A stretch of 64,000 nucleotides of DNA from Solibacillus sp. FSL H8-0523 (lineage in GTDB: Bacteria > Bacillota > Bacilli > Bacillales_A > Planococcaceae): positions 2,666,001-2,730,000 of the forward strand of contig NZ_CP150291.1 in the NCBI RefSeq assembly GCF_038051985.1. The letters are read 5' to 3'. Below, piece after piece: positions 1 through 7,524 of this stretch; position 1 is the first letter of the stretch; each line of letters begins with the position of its first letter. The position numbers were made by a program, and so were the translations under genes. Under the pieces are notes generated by a model, which saw only the letters and a list, made by a program, of their open reading frames with translations, made no database searches and had not been told where the DNA came from.

Positions 1-1226
1 AACTCAGATAATGCGCGGTTCATTTTTGCGATAGCTTCTTCACGTGTATCTGCGTGTACGATTAATTTTGCGACCATTGAATCGTAGTATGGTGGGATTG
101 TATAACCTGCATATACTGCAGAGTCAACACGTACACCGTAACCACCAGGAACAACGTAAGTGTCTACAGTACCAGCTGAAGGCATAAAGTTCTTGTATGC
201 GTTTTCAGCGTTAATACGGCACTCGATTGCCCAACCGTTGATTTTAATATCTTCTTGTTTGAATGGTAATTCAGCACCAGAAGCGATTTTTAATTGTTGT
301 TGTACAAGGTCAACACCCGTAATCATTTCTGTTACAGGGTGCTCTACTTGGATACGTGTGTTCATTTCCATGAAGTAGAATTTATCTTCTTGGTAATCAT
401 AGATGAACTCGATCGTACCAGCACCTTCGTAATTACAAGCTTTCGCTGCTTTCACTGCTGCTTCACCCATCTCAGCACGACGCTCTTCAGATAATGCTGG
501 AGATGGTGCTTCTTCTACAAGCTTTTGCATACGGCGTTGTACCGTACAGTCACGCTCACCTAAGTGCACAACATTGCCATGACCATCTGCTAATACTTGG
601 ATTTCACAGTGACGGAAGTACTCGATAAATTTCTCTAAGTAAACACCAGGGTTACCGAATGCCGCTGCTGCTTCTTTTTGTGTAATATCGATACCTTTTA
701 CAAGCTCTTCTTCTGAACGTGCCACGCGGATCCCTTTACCGCCACCACCAGCTGTTGCTTTAATGATGACTGGGTAACCGATTTTCGCTGCCCATTCTTT
801 ACCTGTTTCGATATCTGGCACAATACCAGTACCTGGAACTAAAGGTACGTTTGCCGCTTCCATTGTGTCACGAGCAACGTCTTTAATCCCCATAATTTTA
901 ATCGCGTCCGATGAAGGACCGATGAATTTAATACCTGCGTTTTCACAAGCTTCAGCAAATGCTGCGTTTTCCGCTAAGAAACCGTAACCAGGGTGAATGC
1001 CATCCACACCTGTTTTTTGCGCTACGCCTAAAACGGCTGGGAAGCTTAAATAAGAGTCTTTTGATAATTTTGGACCGATGCAATACGCTTCGTCAGCTAA
1101 TTTCACATGCAACGCATCTGCGTCAGCTTCAGAATATACTGCTACCGTTTGAATACCTAGCTCTTTACAAGCACGAATAATACGTACTGCAATTTCGCCT
1201 CGGTTTGCGATTAATACTTTTTTCAT
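1..1226 (-). CDS. accC: Biotin carboxylase subunit of acetyl-CoA carboxylase (3' end outside window)
   Basis: Carboxylates the biotin on AccB using ATP and bicarbonate, the first step of malonyl-CoA and fatty acid synthesis. The protein opens [20 protein letters not shown], the classic start of the family, and carries the ATP-grasp glycine-rich loop [11 protein letters not shown] near residue 165. The frame is open for 408 codons and runs off the left edge, so roughly the last 40 residues of a usual ~450 are missing. An AAGGAG ribosome site precedes the ATG. It lies 18 bases downstream of accB, as in the standard accBC operon. Identification is firm. Confidence 0.97.
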   Translation of the reverse strand, partial: MKKVLIANRGEIAVRIIRACKELGIQTVAVYSEADADALHVKLADEAYCIGPKLSKDSYLSFPAVLGVAQKTGVDGIHPGYGFLAENAAFAEACENAGIKFIGPSSDAIKIMGIKDVARDTMEAANVPLVPGTGIVPDIETGKEWAAKIGYPVIIKATAGGGGKGIRVARSEEELVKGIDITQKEAAAAFGNPGVYLEKFIEYFRHCEIQVLADGHGNVVHLGERDCTVQRRMQKLVEEAPSPALSEERRAEMGEAAVKAAKACNYEGAGTIEFIYDYQEDKFYFMEMNTRIQVEHPVTEMITGVDLVQQQLKIASGAELPFKQEDIKINGWAIECRINAENAYKNFMPSAGTVDTYVVPGGYGVRVDSAVYAGYTIPPYYDSMVAKLIVHADTREEAIAKMNRALSE

Positions 1227-1244
1227 TGGTATGTGCGCTCCTTA

Positions 1245-1733
1245 TTATTCAGCTTTTACTAAGAATAAAGGTTGACCATATTCTACTAATTGGCCATCTT
1301 TTACTAAAATTTCTACGATTTCGCCTTTAATTTCAGCTTCGATTTCATTGAATAATTTCATTGCTTCTACGATACAAACGATTGACTCGTCGCCTACTTT
1401 ATCGCCTACTGCTACGAAAGCTGGTGATTCAGGGTTTGGAGACTGATAGAATGTACCAACCATTGGAGATGTGATTTTATGTAGTTCTGTTGTATCTCCT
1501 ACTGTTGCTGTTGGAGCTGGTGCCACTTCTGCTTTTGGTGCTGCTGGTGCTGCTACTGGAGCTTGAACTGGAGCTGGTGCTGCTTCAACTGCTTTTTTAG
1601 GAGCTACAACTTCCGTAACGCCATTTTTCTTTTTAAGTTTAACTTTTGCGCCATCTGCTTCGTACACGAACTCGTCAATTGAAGACGCGTCTACTAATTT
1701 GATAATTTCACGGATTTCTTGAACTTTGAACAT
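1245..1733 (-). CDS. accB: Biotin carboxyl carrier protein of acetyl-CoA carboxylase
   Basis: Carries the covalently bound biotin that shuttles carboxyl groups between AccC and the carboxyltransferase. The 162 residues show an N-terminal domain, an Ala/Pro-rich linker at about residues 45-75, and a C-terminal biotinyl domain with the EAMKL motif, the biotinylated lysine being residue 126. A GGGAGAG ribosome site precedes the ATG. First gene of accB-accC. In B. subtilis this pair also follows spoIIIAH, so the junction is conserved here. Confidence 0.97.
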   Translation of the reverse strand: MFKVQEIREIIKLVDASSIDEFVYEADGAKVKLKKKNGVTEVVAPKKAVEAAPAPVQAPVAAPAAPKAEVAPAPTATVGDTTELHKITSPMVGTFYQSPNPESPAFVAVGDKVGDESIVCIVEAMKLFNEIEAEIKGEIVEILVKDGQLVEYGQPLFLVKAE

Positions 1734-1818
1734 TCTTAACTCTCCCTTTTAAAAAGTAATAATGAATACAAAAACTATTTTATAATTTTTCCGACTATTT
1801 TGAAATACTTATTTTTAT

Positions 1819-1846
1819 TTTATAGAAAAATTCGTATAAAACACAA
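1819..1846 (-). promoter_or_regulatory. Candidate sigma-A promoter for accBC
   Basis: On the minus strand TTGTGT (1841-1846) and TATAAA (1819-1824) are 16 bases apart, about 85 bases before the accB start, in an AT-rich 190-base gap after spoIIIAH. Such AT-rich sequence gives chance matches easily, so this is tentative. Confidence 0.35.
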
Positions 1847-1926
1847 CATTTCTATGTTAAAACAATGAATTTTCAACGAAACTGCTATATAACACATACA
1901 AATTATTGTATAATTATAGAAAATTT

Positions 1927-2466
1927 TTAATTAAAAGGCTCGGTGTTAACGGTTACATTTACATTATCATCCATTTCAGTGCGTACAATGTAGACAATAT
2001 CATTTGCTTGCTGTTTGGATACGATTTCATCTGACATGACCGTGACCGCGATTTTTTGTTCGTCAATTCGGACAAGTGCATCCGGATAGCCGAGTGATCG
2101 AATGAGCATCTCCAACATTGCTTCTGATGATTCTAATTTAATCAATTCCTCCATTTCATTAAATGCAGTATTTTTTTCCTCAGGTGTTAACTGGGCAGAA
2201 GCGATTTTTTGCGTTAATTGCTCGCGTAGCTGACTTCGTTTATTACCTTGCTCTAAACGTACTTGCTGAAACATTTCACTTTCTGACGTTACGGTTTGTG
2301 ACCCATCCTGACTTACTCCTAGTATTTCCGCTTCATCCAGCGTATTATTCGTAAAAATAGCAAGTAAATTCGGTGTATTTTTATCTTCAACTATAAAATA
2401 GACAGAAATTACTGCCACTAAACTCGCTAAAGTTAAGAACCAGACTGTTCGTTTTTTTACTTTCAT
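1927..2466 (-). CDS. spoIIIAH: Stage III sporulation protein AH
   Basis: SpoIIIAH is the mother-cell membrane protein that binds forespore SpoIIQ to form the channel ('feeding tube') across the two membranes around the forespore. The 179-residue product has a short basic N-terminus, one transmembrane helix (about residues 8-26), a Glu/Gln-rich helical stretch and a C-terminal YscJ/FliF-like ring domain (about 85-175) ending in VNVTVNTEPFN. It is shorter than the B. subtilis protein (about 218). Its start overlaps the spoIIIAG stop by four bases, so the genes are coupled. Last gene of the reduced spoIIIA operon. Confidence 0.93.
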   Translation of the reverse strand: MKVKKRTVWFLTLASLVAVISVYFIVEDKNTPNLLAIFTNNTLDEAEILGVSQDGSQTVTSESEMFQQVRLEQGNKRSQLREQLTQKIASAQLTPEEKNTAFNEMEELIKLESSEAMLEMLIRSLGYPDALVRIDEQKIAVTVMSDEIVSKQQANDIVYIVRTEMDDNVNVTVNTEPFN

Positions 2467-2849
2467 TTCGCTTCCTCCTTAGGTTGCATCGCCACGACTT
2501 GAATACGATGCATTGGTATTTGCAGTACGTTTCCTACCGTCTTCTTTAATAACAGCTGCACCTTCACATCATTTGCTCCCTGTGCCACAACCATGACACC
2601 CGTAATTGATTGTTGTTGTGTAACAGCTAAAAATTGTTGCTGTTTTTGCTGTTCATAATGAAAATAGACGAATACTTGTCCAACTCCTTCCATTTCACTT
2701 AGTATTTTTGCGAGCTGCTGTTCTGACGTGTCTGTCCGATCTGTCTGCTGCGAAAAATTCATGCTGAAGAAAATCACAATCCCAATAAGAAACATGACAC
2801 CTATAAATAAAGGACGACTTGCTTTTGGTTTATCCACATTTGTAAGCAA
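2463..2849 (-). CDS. spoIIIAG: Stage III sporulation protein AG, short form
   Basis: SpoIIIAG forms a large ring in the mother-cell membrane as part of the SpoIIIA-SpoIIQ complex. This 128-residue protein has one transmembrane helix (about 13-30), then the family's hallmarks EGVGQVFVYF and GVMVVAQGA and a C-terminal helix ending in HRIQVVAM, so the ring fold is recognisable. The B. subtilis protein is about 229 residues; the missing length lies mostly in the insert that forms the ring's beta-barrel. The start is a TTG with a strong AAGGGGG site 6-8 bases upstream. Confidence 0.88.
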   Translation of the reverse strand: MLTNVDKPKASRPLFIGVMFLIGIVIFFSMNFSQQTDRTDTSEQQLAKILSEMEGVGQVFVYFHYEQQKQQQFLAVTQQQSITGVMVVAQGANDVKVQLLLKKTVGNVLQIPMHRIQVVAMQPKEEAK

Positions 2850-2903
2850 CTACGCCCCCTTACTTCAGCTAATTCATCATAATGTATGAAGCGCTTCACT
2901 GTT

Positions 2904-3038
2904 TTATGCTAAAAGTGAAGCAATCGATGTTGTCAAAAGAAGATATAACGCTAACTTGACATATGCTTGCCATTCCTTTTCTTCAACAAAAATTAATAAG
3001 CTACTCCCAAGCAAAACAAATAAAAACAATTCAACCAT
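2904..3038 (-). CDS. spoIIIAF: Minimal SpoIIIAF-like membrane peptide (44 aa)
   Basis: This 44-codon frame (MVELFLFVLLGSSLLIFVEE...IASLLA) sits exactly where spoIIIAF belongs, between spoIIIAE and spoIIIAG. Two hydrophobic helices flank a short charged turn containing EEKEWQAYVKL, which matches the layout of the N-terminal membrane hairpin of SpoIIIAF (about 206 residues in B. subtilis). The whole soluble C-terminal ring domain is absent. A GGAGGGAG site overlapping the end of spoIIIAE lies about 12 bases before the ATG. It may be a functional mini-SpoIIIAF or a remnant; position and topology support the first name only moderately. Confidence 0.6.
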   Translation of the reverse strand: MVELFLFVLLGSSLLIFVEEKEWQAYVKLALYLLLTTSIASLLA

Positions 3039-3041
3039 GCG

Positions 3042-3953
3042 CTATGAGCTCCCTCCAATGGACATCTGAGTAAAAAAGATACACAGCAAGACAATAAATA
3101 CAATCGCAAATCCTAATAAGCCACTAATGGCACAAGCTACGAATAACGTTTTTCCTACATCATCAAAAAGCGAACTGATTCTCGCATTGGTAAAGGGTTC
3201 AATGACGGCTCCAATGAATTTAAAGGTAAGTGCATGTACTAATAAAATTGCCGCTGGTGCAAATGCTGCGCTAAATACGACTGCTAAAAAAGAGACGCCA
3301 ATAAAAGTAGAAACAAGCGATTGTGATTTTTGAAAAAATGAGAGCCCTTCTACAATTAGATTGCCAATCAGCGGGATATTTTGTTCAATCAGCTTTTTTA
3401 TAGGGGATTTAACTGCATCGTTAATTTGGATAAGTGCAGCACCGGAAAAGGTTAGAATAGAAGTCAGGGCGACAACAGACGCAATGATAAAGCTAAGAAT
3501 CGAGCTGCGTATTAACTCCGAAGCTTTGGCAAATGAAATGGCCGGGAAAATTTTTGTCGCCACATCAAGGAGTAGCGCCAGAATTAATGAAGGAATAAGT
3601 AGCTTCGTTGCCACAAATAATAAAAATTGGATAATCAATATCACAATTGGATTCCACGCAAGCAATGTAAAGACGGACTGCATCGTCAGTAGCATGAGTG
3701 ACAAAATCGGAATGACGGCGACGAAAAAGTGTTGTAAGAGCGAAATGAGTTCATACAGTACAACAAACGCCTCAATAACAGGCTGTGCAAAACTCACAAT
3801 AAATAGCAGAACAAACAACTGTTCAATTAATGCAGCTTCATTTGGTACGATCGCTACAAACAATAAATAGAGCCCGATATAAACCATGCTCATTAGGAGT
3901 AAGTGCGAAATCGATTGAAGTGGTGTTGCAAAAAGTTGCAAAAACGTCTCCAT
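3042..3953 (-). CDS. spoIIIAE: Stage III sporulation protein AE, short form
   Basis: SpoIIIAE is a polytopic mother-cell membrane protein of the SpoIIIA channel. This 303-residue version has about eight hydrophobic segments and the family's central amphipathic stretch (SPIKKLIEQNIPLIGNLIVEG). The chosen ATG overlaps the spoIIIAD stop (TGATG); an upstream start would invade spoIIIAD. B. subtilis SpoIIIAE is about 399 residues with an N-terminal signal peptide and extracytoplasmic stretch, both lacking here. Translationally coupled to spoIIIAD. Confidence 0.9.
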   Translation of the reverse strand: METFLQLFATPLQSISHLLLMSMVYIGLYLLFVAIVPNEAALIEQLFVLLFIVSFAQPVIEAFVVLYELISLLQHFFVAVIPILSLMLLTMQSVFTLLAWNPIVILIIQFLLFVATKLLIPSLILALLLDVATKIFPAISFAKASELIRSSILSFIIASVVALTSILTFSGAALIQINDAVKSPIKKLIEQNIPLIGNLIVEGLSFFQKSQSLVSTFIGVSFLAVVFSAAFAPAAILLVHALTFKFIGAVIEPFTNARISSLFDDVGKTLFVACAISGLLGFAIVFIVLLCIFFTQMSIGGSS

Positions 3954-4330
3954 CACGACAGCCTTTCCAATAATCGAAGTATTGTTTGAAAAGGTAGAAC
4001 GAGTTGATTCACCCAATACACTACAATGGTTAAGCGCACCGAGAGTGTAACAAGCACGGCATATGCTTCATATTCCAATTGTTCGAGTAATGCGCAAAAG
4101 ACTTCTTTACATAAAAATAACAGCGCCGTATACAAAAGCCCTTTACTATAGGGAACGTTTTGAAATAATGTCGCTAGCTGTTGCCAGAGCGGAAATAATT
4201 GCGTGCGCACGATAAATTGCAGCAAAATAAAAAAGAAAATGATAACAATTATCGGATGAAGCTTGTCAAATAATTGCTGTATAAATAGCAGCAGCACGAG
4301 CAATAAAACAGAGGCAAATAGCGTGACCAT
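3953..4330 (-). CDS. spoIIIAD: Stage III sporulation protein AD
   Basis: Small integral membrane component of the SpoIIIA channel, 125 residues (about 133 in B. subtilis). Four hydrophobic segments are visible, with LIVRTQLFPLWQQL-type and LLEQLEYEAYA stretches in the loops. The start overlaps the spoIIIAC stop by one base and its stop overlaps the spoIIIAE start, so AC, AD and AE are translated as a coupled set. Confidence 0.9.
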   Translation of the reverse strand: MVTLFASVLLLVLLLFIQQLFDKLHPIIVIIFFFILLQFIVRTQLFPLWQQLATLFQNVPYSKGLLYTALLFLCKEVFCALLEQLEYEAYAVLVTLSVRLTIVVYWVNQLVLPFQTILRLLERLS

Positions 4331-4539
4331 TAGTTAATTGCCATTAACCATTGGAAAAATAGCGCGATTTCTTGAAAAAATAGCTTTAAGAAACGTAGCA
4401 GCTCAAGCGTCATGTACAAATAGGCAACGAAAAATAAAAAATAGGAAAATTCCTTTTTACCAAGCTGTTCAAAAAATAGATGCAACAGGGCGATGACGAT
4501 GCCGACTCCTGCAACGCGCAGCACATCTTGTAATTCCAT
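4330..4539 (-). CDS. spoIIIAC: Stage III sporulation protein AC
   Basis: A 69-residue membrane protein with two hydrophobic helices joined by the family signature VAGVGIVIALLH...FEQLGKKEFSYF; the GKKE turn is diagnostic. Size equals the B. subtilis protein. An AAAGGAGG site precedes the ATG. It is the first gene of the operon here, whereas in other sporulators it follows spoIIIAA and spoIIIAB; the next gene upstream is a nitronate monooxygenase, separated by a terminator. Confidence 0.93.
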   Translation of the reverse strand: MELQDVLRVAGVGIVIALLHLFFEQLGKKEFSYFLFFVAYLYMTLELLRFLKLFFQEIALFFQWLMAIN

Positions 4540-4563
4540 TTTTGCGCGCCTCCTTTACGACAA

Positions 4564-4571
4564 ACTATATG
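4564..4571 (-). promoter_or_regulatory. Candidate sigma-E -10 element for the truncated spoIIIA operon
   Basis: The minus strand reads CATATAGT, one mismatch from the sigma-E -10 consensus CATACANT, about 27 bases before the spoIIIAC ATG and just after the upstream operon's terminator. No good sigma-E -35 element is seen at the right spacing, so this is tentative. Confidence 0.3.
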
Positions 4572-4600
4572 CAAAAGTCTGCTTTTTAAGCACAAAAAAA

Positions 4601-4631
4601 CTGTATGAAAAGGTTTCGTCTTTTCATACAG
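4601..4631 (-). terminator. Rho-independent terminator ending the catabolic operon
   Basis: Perfect 12-bp stem (CTGTATGAAAAG and its complement) with a 7-base loop. On the minus strand it is followed by seven T residues. It lies between the nitronate monooxygenase stop and spoIIIAC, so it separates the catabolic operon from the sporulation operon. Confidence 0.93.
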
Positions 4632-4645
4632 CTTCTAGAAATGGA

Positions 4646-5647
4646 TTAAAGCATACTATCGATAATATCCTGTACAGATGCTTCTCTTGCTAAATAACCG
4701 TTCTCACCCATCCATAATGATAAATATTCTGGCTTGTTTTGAATCGCACTTTCTTTGCGTATATGTAACGTTAAATAATGTTGAATTGGATAAGGCGCAA
4801 CTTTTGCATCCTTTAATTCTTCGGTAAATTTATTTTTGATGCCTCGCGCAAATTTACCTGTAAATGCTTTTGAAAGCGTTGTTGATTCCTGCTCTGATGT
4901 TAAGATAGCATTTTTATGCACTTGACTCGCCTTGCATTCATATGTTGTCATTAACGCTGTGCCAATTTGGACAAAATCTGCACCTAACGTAAACATATGA
5001 TCTGCGTGCTCTTTGTTCATAATGCCACCAGCTGCAATAATTGGAATTATTAATTGCTCTTTTGCTGTTTTCACAAGCTCAGCTGTTGAAACTAACACAA
5101 GCTCTTGTGTAAATGAGCCACGATGTCCCCCGGCTTCGCTTCCCTGTACAACAACTGCATCAAAACCTGCCGCTTGTACGGCAAGTGCTTCATCAATCGT
5201 TGTTGCCGTGCCGATTAAAAATACACCTTCATTTTTTAAACGATTCATTACTTCCTCAGATGGGATACCAAATGTAAAGGAAACAATTTTTACACCTTCG
5301 TCTAAAATCGCTTGGATTTGGCCTTCAAATACTTCTGTTGAAACAACCCGTTGCGTATCAGGAATACCTAAATCCTCATAAATCGGCTGTAATGCTGCAC
5401 GCGCATCCTGTAGCACACCTATGTCAATTCGAGGCTCTTCTTGTATAAATAAATTCACGCTAAAAGGCTTATCGGTAAGCGCTTTTACCGCTTGAATAAA
5501 TTTTTGAGTTTCAGCACCATTTAAATACCCTGCACCAACAGAACCTAACGCACCTGCTTCACAGCATGCTGCGACAAATGATGGTGTCGTAATCCCGGCC
5601 ATTGGGGCTTGAATAATTTTATGCTGTAACGTATAACCTGTCGTCAT
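4646..5647 (-). CDS. Nitronate monooxygenase family flavoprotein
   Basis: FMN-dependent TIM-barrel oxygenase of the nitronate monooxygenase (2-nitropropane dioxygenase) family. It opens with IIQAPMAGITTPSFVAA, and carries VVQGSEAGGHRG (phosphate and substrate region, about residue 170) and GADFVQIGTALMTT near residue 225. The 333-residue start (MTTGYTL) has an AAAGGTGG site just upstream. Last gene of the 11-gene catabolic operon. The same family includes FabK-type enoyl-ACP reductases; the surrounding catabolic genes favour an oxygenase or nitronate-detoxifying role, but the substrate is not readable. Confidence 0.82.
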   Translation of the reverse strand: MTTGYTLQHKIIQAPMAGITTPSFVAACCEAGALGSVGAGYLNGAETQKFIQAVKALTDKPFSVNLFIQEEPRIDIGVLQDARAALQPIYEDLGIPDTQRVVSTEVFEGQIQAILDEGVKIVSFTFGIPSEEVMNRLKNEGVFLIGTATTIDEALAVQAAGFDAVVVQGSEAGGHRGSFTQELVLVSTAELVKTAKEQLIIPIIAAGGIMNKEHADHMFTLGADFVQIGTALMTTYECKASQVHKNAILTSEQESTTLSKAFTGKFARGIKNKFTEELKDAKVAPYPIQHYLTLHIRKESAIQNKPEYLSLWMGENGYLAREASVQDIIDSML

Positions 5648-5728
5648 CTGATTTCCACCTTTACTATATGTAAATATTATTATGCGTTCATTATAGCAAT
5701 GTCTGGAGAATTTACAAATATAATACAA

Positions 5729-6550
5729 CTACTGTTTTGATCGTGGATCTAATAAATCACGCACAGCATTACTTAGCATGTATAACCCTAATACCATAAA
5801 CGTAATCGCAATCCCTGGCGCATATACATACCATGGTGCACTCGTCAAATAAGACTGTGAATCTTTTAGCATTCGCCCCCAACTAGGATCCGGTGGCTGA
5901 ACACCAAGTCCTAAATAGCTAAGGGCAGCTTCCGCTAACATCGCAGTAGCAAATGTAATCGTCGCCGCTACAATAATTTGAGAGGAAATATTCGGCAAAA
6001 TATGACGAAACATAATGCGTGGAGCTTTTGCGCCAATTAACTTTGCCGCTAATACATATTCCGCTTCACGATGTTGCACGAAGCCACTCCGTACGATACG
6101 AGCGATGCTTGGTATCGCAATGACACCGAGTGCGATAGACGTATTCACAATACCAGGACCAAAGATAGCTACGAGCATTAATGCTAAAATGATGCCGGGA
6201 AACGCCATAAGCGCATCTAAAATACGACTTAATACTTCGTCAGTCCAACCACCAAAATAACCGGCAATACCACCAATTAACACTCCAAATGTTACCCCGA
6301 TAGAAACTGTTATCACACCTACTAAAAAGGCTGTTTGTGTCCCTTTCATAATCCGACTAAAAATATCACGACCGAATTCATCTGTACCAAACCAATATGT
6401 GCCGTTCGGTGCTAGTAACTTTTGTGCAATATTCATTGCCGTCACATCATGAGGCGTGTAAAAAAAGCTTATAATCATAATTAGTAATAACCCACCAACA
6501 ATAACCGAGCCGATGAGCAAATTGAAATTTTTCAATAGTTTAGTAACCAA
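5729..6550 (-). CDS. Peptide-type ABC transporter permease (DppC/OppC family)
   Basis: Inner-membrane permease of a peptide/nickel-type importer, 273 residues. It has an N-terminal helix, the periplasmic motif YWFGTDEFGRDIFSRI that marks the DppC/OppC group, about six transmembrane helices and the permease loop LIGAKAPRIMFRHILPN (about 185) that docks the ATPase. The start is TTG behind an AAAGGTGG site. It follows the DppB-type partner by 15 bases and pairs with it in the membrane. Confidence 0.93.
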   Translation of the reverse strand: MVTKLLKNFNLLIGSVIVGGLLLIMIISFFYTPHDVTAMNIAQKLLAPNGTYWFGTDEFGRDIFSRIMKGTQTAFLVGVITVSIGVTFGVLIGGIAGYFGGWTDEVLSRILDALMAFPGIILALMLVAIFGPGIVNTSIALGVIAIPSIARIVRSGFVQHREAEYVLAAKLIGAKAPRIMFRHILPNISSQIIVAATITFATAMLAEAALSYLGLGVQPPDPSWGRMLKDSQSYLTSAPWYVYAPGIAITFMVLGLYMLSNAVRDLLDPRSKQ

Positions 6551-6565
6551 CCTTGCTCACCACCT

Positions 6566-7507
6566 TTAGCGAATTCGAATTCGTGGATCGATAACAGAAT
6601 ATAAAATATCAATGATAAAATTAATCGTTACAACTGCAATCGTAATATACATGACGATCCCTTGTACGAGTGGAAAATCACGGTTATTAATCGCCGTCAC
6701 TAATAGCTGCCCTACACCTGGAATTGAAAATACCTGCTCAACAATAATCGTTCCTGCCATTACCTCTGCTGTAATTAATCCGAAAACGGTTAAAATCGGT
6801 ATCATTGCATTTTTTAATACATGCTTGTACATAACGGTGCGTTCTACAATACCTTTACTGCGAATTGTCCGAACATAGTCAAGGCGGATTTGTTCTAAAA
6901 TCGACGTACGGACGTAGCGGAAATTAATCGCTATTTGTGGAATCGCAATGGTAATCGCAGGCAATAACAACGTGCTTAAAGCCCCTGTAATACTTATGGA
7001 CCAAGGTATGTAGCCACTAATTTTGAAAAAATCAACATTCATAGCGACATAAATAATAAGCATCATCCCTAGCCAAAATGAAGGAATAGCCATCCCAATT
7101 TGCGTTGCAGTTGATAGCGTTAAATCACTTAATTTATTTTGGCGACGTGCAGCAAACATCCCAAGTGGAAGTGACACGACACATACGATGAAAAGCGTAA
7201 TTGTTGCTAATGAAAGTGTAACTGGTAGTCGATCGAGCATTAAATCCATTACTGGCATTGAAAACCGAATCGAATTTCCTAAATCCCCTGTAAAAAGTCC
7301 TGTCATCCAATCAAAATATTGCACATATAGCGGGCGGTCCAAGCCTAGCTCAGACCGCAAGTTTTCAATTTGTGCAGGATCCGCCTCTGTGCCAAGCATT
7401 GTTAACACGGGGTCTCCAGGTAAAATTTGAAACACGCCAAATGTAATAAACGATACAAAAATAACAGTAACAATTAAGAGGACGAAGCGGCGTAGTAAAT
7501 AGTACAT
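6566..7507 (-). CDS. Peptide-type ABC transporter permease (DppB/OppB family)
   Basis: Second permease of the same importer, 313 residues. It opens MYYLLRRFVLLIVTVIFVSF, with the family's ILPGDPVLTMLG and LGLDRPLYVQYFDW near residues 30-65, six transmembrane helices, and the ATPase-docking loop RSKGIVERTVMYKHVLKNA near 220. It sits 17 bases downstream of the substrate-binding protein gene and 15 upstream of the DppC-type permease. Confidence 0.94.
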   Translation of the reverse strand: MYYLLRRFVLLIVTVIFVSFITFGVFQILPGDPVLTMLGTEADPAQIENLRSELGLDRPLYVQYFDWMTGLFTGDLGNSIRFSMPVMDLMLDRLPVTLSLATITLFIVCVVSLPLGMFAARRQNKLSDLTLSTATQIGMAIPSFWLGMMLIIYVAMNVDFFKISGYIPWSISITGALSTLLLPAITIAIPQIAINFRYVRTSILEQIRLDYVRTIRSKGIVERTVMYKHVLKNAMIPILTVFGLITAEVMAGTIIVEQVFSIPGVGQLLVTAINNRDFPLVQGIVMYITIAVVTINFIIDILYSVIDPRIRIR

Positions 7508-7524
7508 TACGCTTCAACCCTTTC

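Noticed and set aside
3361-3870. Plus-strand 169-codon frame opposite spoIIIAE
   Set aside because: Antisense shadow of a well-supported gene with low-complexity Ser/Asn/Ile composition.
4646-5728. Longer N-terminus of the nitronate monooxygenase
   Set aside because: The upstream 27 codons look unlike the family, and a good ribosome site precedes the internal ATG at 5647.
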